64,000 nucleotides of DNA from positions 186,001-250,000 of the forward strand of contig NZ_BAABWX010000003.1 in the NCBI RefSeq assembly GCF_040364665.1, read 5' to 3'. The stretch comes from Cognatishimia sp. WU-CL00825 (GTDB lineage: Bacteria > Pseudomonadota > Alphaproteobacteria > Rhodobacterales > Rhodobacteraceae). A model generated the notes under the pieces. That model saw only the letters and a list, made by a program, of their open reading frames with translations. It did not search any database and was not told where the DNA came from. Below are positions 62,570 through 64,000 of the stretch, piece by piece. A program made the translations under genes and the position numbers. Within the stretch, counting starts at the first letter, position 1. Each line of letters begins with the position of its first letter.

Positions 62570-63988
62570 TTACTCAGCGGCGATGGCTTTGACGGTTTCA
62601 AACCGTTTCAAGATGGCTTCGGCACAGTCGCGACCATCCCGAATGGCCCAAACCACCAAAGACGCGCCACGCACGATGTCACCCACCGCGTAAACGCCAT
62701 CCAAGTCGGTTGCACCGCTGGTAAACTCAGCTTTGACGGTGCCCCAACGGGTCACTGGCAATTCTGGCTGATCCCAAAGGGTTTGCAGATCTTCTGGCTC
62801 AAATCCCAAGGCTTTGATCACCAAGTCCGCCTCTTCGACATAGTCGGCACCTTCGATCACTTCTGGCGATTGACGACCAGAGGCATCGGGCTGACCCAAA
62901 CGCATGCGCTGCACCATCACACCATTGACCTTGTCGCCGGTAAAGCCTTTGGGGGCGGCCAACCATTCAAAGACCACGCCTTCTTCTTCGGCGTTTTTGG
63001 TTTCACGTTGCGAGCCCGGCATGTTGGCACGGTCCCGGCGATACAGGCATTTCACGCTTTCAGCGCCCTGACGGATCGCTGTGCGCACACAGTCCATCGC
63101 TGTGTCGCCTCCACCAATAACCACTACCTTTTTACCATCCGCATTCAGCTCGCCGCTTTCGTATTCAGCAACGGTGTCACCAAAGTTCAAGCGGTTGGAG
63201 GCCGTCAGATAATCCAGCGCTTTCACGATGCCCTTTGCACCGGCACCTGGGCCTTGCAAGTCACGTGATTTATAGACGCCAGTGGCGATAATCACCGCAT
63301 CATGCGCTTTGCGAATGTCTTCAAACGAAATGTCTTCGCCCACGGCGCTGTCAAGTTTGAAGGTGACACCGCCTGCTTCCAGCTGTTCATTGCGACGCAT
63401 GACAACGTCTTTTTCCAGTTTAAAACCGGGGATACCATAGGTCAGCAGGCCGCCCGCACGGTCATGGCGATCATAAACTGTCACCTGGACGCCAGCGCGA
63501 CGCAGAAAATCAGCCGCTGCCAAACCACCAGGGCCCGCACCGATGATGCCAACGCTTTCTTTGCGCTCGGTCAAAGGCACAATGGGTTTCACCCAGCCTT
63601 TTTCCCAGGCCGTGTCGGTGATGTATTTTTCTACGGTGCCGATAGTGACTGTGCCGTGACCGGATTGTTCAATCACGCAATTGCCTTCACACAGACGATC
63701 CTGTGGGCAAATGCGGCCACAGATCTCTGGGAAAGTATTTGTCGCCTGAGACACTTCATAGGCTTCTTCCAAACGACCTGTTGCCGTCAGGCGCAGCCAA
63801 TCTGGGATGTTATTGTGCAGCGGGCAATGTGACTGACAATACGGCACACCGCATTGCGAACATCGGCTCGCTTGCTCTTCCGCTTTCGCTTCTGCAAACG
63901 CTGCATAGATTTCATCAAAGTCTTGGTTGCGTTCATCAGCATCCCGTTTAGCGGGCATATCCCGATCAACTGACACAAATTTTAGCAT
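62570..63988 (-). CDS. gltD: GltD: glutamate synthase small subunit
   Basis: 472 residues, complete, starting at 63988, 12 bases from the window edge. An N-terminal [4Fe-4S] pair of motifs (CSQCGVPYCQSHCPLHNNIP, RICPQDRLCEGNCV) is followed by the FAD site GAGPGGLAAADFLRRAGVQV and the NADPH site VVIGGGDTAMDCVRTAIRQG. Passes electrons from NADPH to GltB. Any promoter lies outside the window. Confidence 0.96.
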   Translation of the reverse strand: MLKFVSVDRDMPAKRDADERNQDFDEIYAAFAEAKAEEQASRCSQCGVPYCQSHCPLHNNIPDWLRLTATGRLEEAYEVSQATNTFPEICGRICPQDRLCEGNCVIEQSGHGTVTIGTVEKYITDTAWEKGWVKPIVPLTERKESVGIIGAGPGGLAAADFLRRAGVQVTVYDRHDRAGGLLTYGIPGFKLEKDVVMRRNEQLEAGGVTFKLDSAVGEDISFEDIRKAHDAVIIATGVYKSRDLQGPGAGAKGIVKALDYLTASNRLNFGDTVAEYESGELNADGKKVVVIGGGDTAMDCVRTAIRQGAESVKCLYRRDRANMPGSQRETKNAEEEGVVFEWLAAPKGFTGDKVNGVMVQRMRLGQPDASGRQSPEVIEGADYVEEADLVIKALGFEPEDLQTLWDQPELPVTRWGTVKAEFTSGATDLDGVYAVGDIVRGASLVVWAIRDGRDCAEAILKRFETVKAIAAE

Positions 63989-64000
63989 TGGTTGCTTTGC

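Overview
The window looks like a chromosomal segment of a marine Roseobacter-type alphaproteobacterium (Rhodobacterales). The evidence is the gene sets: a petP-petR regulator pair beside ilvE, xseB-ispA-dxs in a row, Zur-controlled znuABC, clustered glycosyltransferases of the Roseobacter kind, and gltD-gltB. This is an inference from gene content; no rRNA is present to confirm it.

Layout. (1) 1-4045: serine biosynthesis (serB, cut by the left edge), a TSUP-family permease, the Ada alkylation response protein, a PEP mutase/isocitrate lyase-like enzyme and a DUF2478 protein. (2) 4049-7160: zinc uptake, zur-znuC-znuB leftwards and znuA rightwards from a shared promoter with two candidate Zur boxes. 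(3) 7262-13311: four rightward surface-polysaccharide-type genes (two paralogous family 2 glycosyltransferases, a second type of glycosyltransferase with a transposase-like tail, a methyltransferase/hydrolase fusion), then a LacI regulator facing them. (4) about 14474-28699: a 14.2 kb integrative element in the anticodon-loop region of a tRNA-Arg(CCT) gene, bounded by a 19-bp direct repeat. It carries a tyrosine integrase, excisionase-like gene, XRE regulator, HNH endonuclease, a leftward three-gene operon (NrtR-like Nudix regulator, SIR2-domain protein, KAP NTPase), a HigBA toxin-antitoxin pair, a zinc metallopeptidase, and the remains of a mobilisation/replication module without a relaxase. 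(5) 28921-64000: mostly core metabolism, including aroC, an HD hydrolase, matB, a drug/metabolite transporter, ilvE, petPR, a histone-deacetylase-like amidohydrolase, xseB-ispA-dxs, adenine deaminase plus AMP nucleosidase, HU, a MocR regulator, a molybdopterin oxidoreductase, ccdA plus a thioredoxin-like protein plus msrB-msrA, a hydantoinase-type protein, queG, a GST, mtgA, and gltB-gltD.

The most interesting part is the defence-like cargo of the island. The operon pairs a SIR2 protein that keeps the residues expected for NAD+ cleavage with a regulator of the NrtR type (a family that senses NAD-derived ADP-ribose) whose Nudix catalytic motif is degenerate, and with a KAP P-loop NTPase. I infer an NAD-depletion defence system under NAD-metabolite control. 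The functional claim is not shown by sequence alone.

No gene-free stretch exceeds 300 bases. The longest are 26560-26830 and 50176-50426, both described below.
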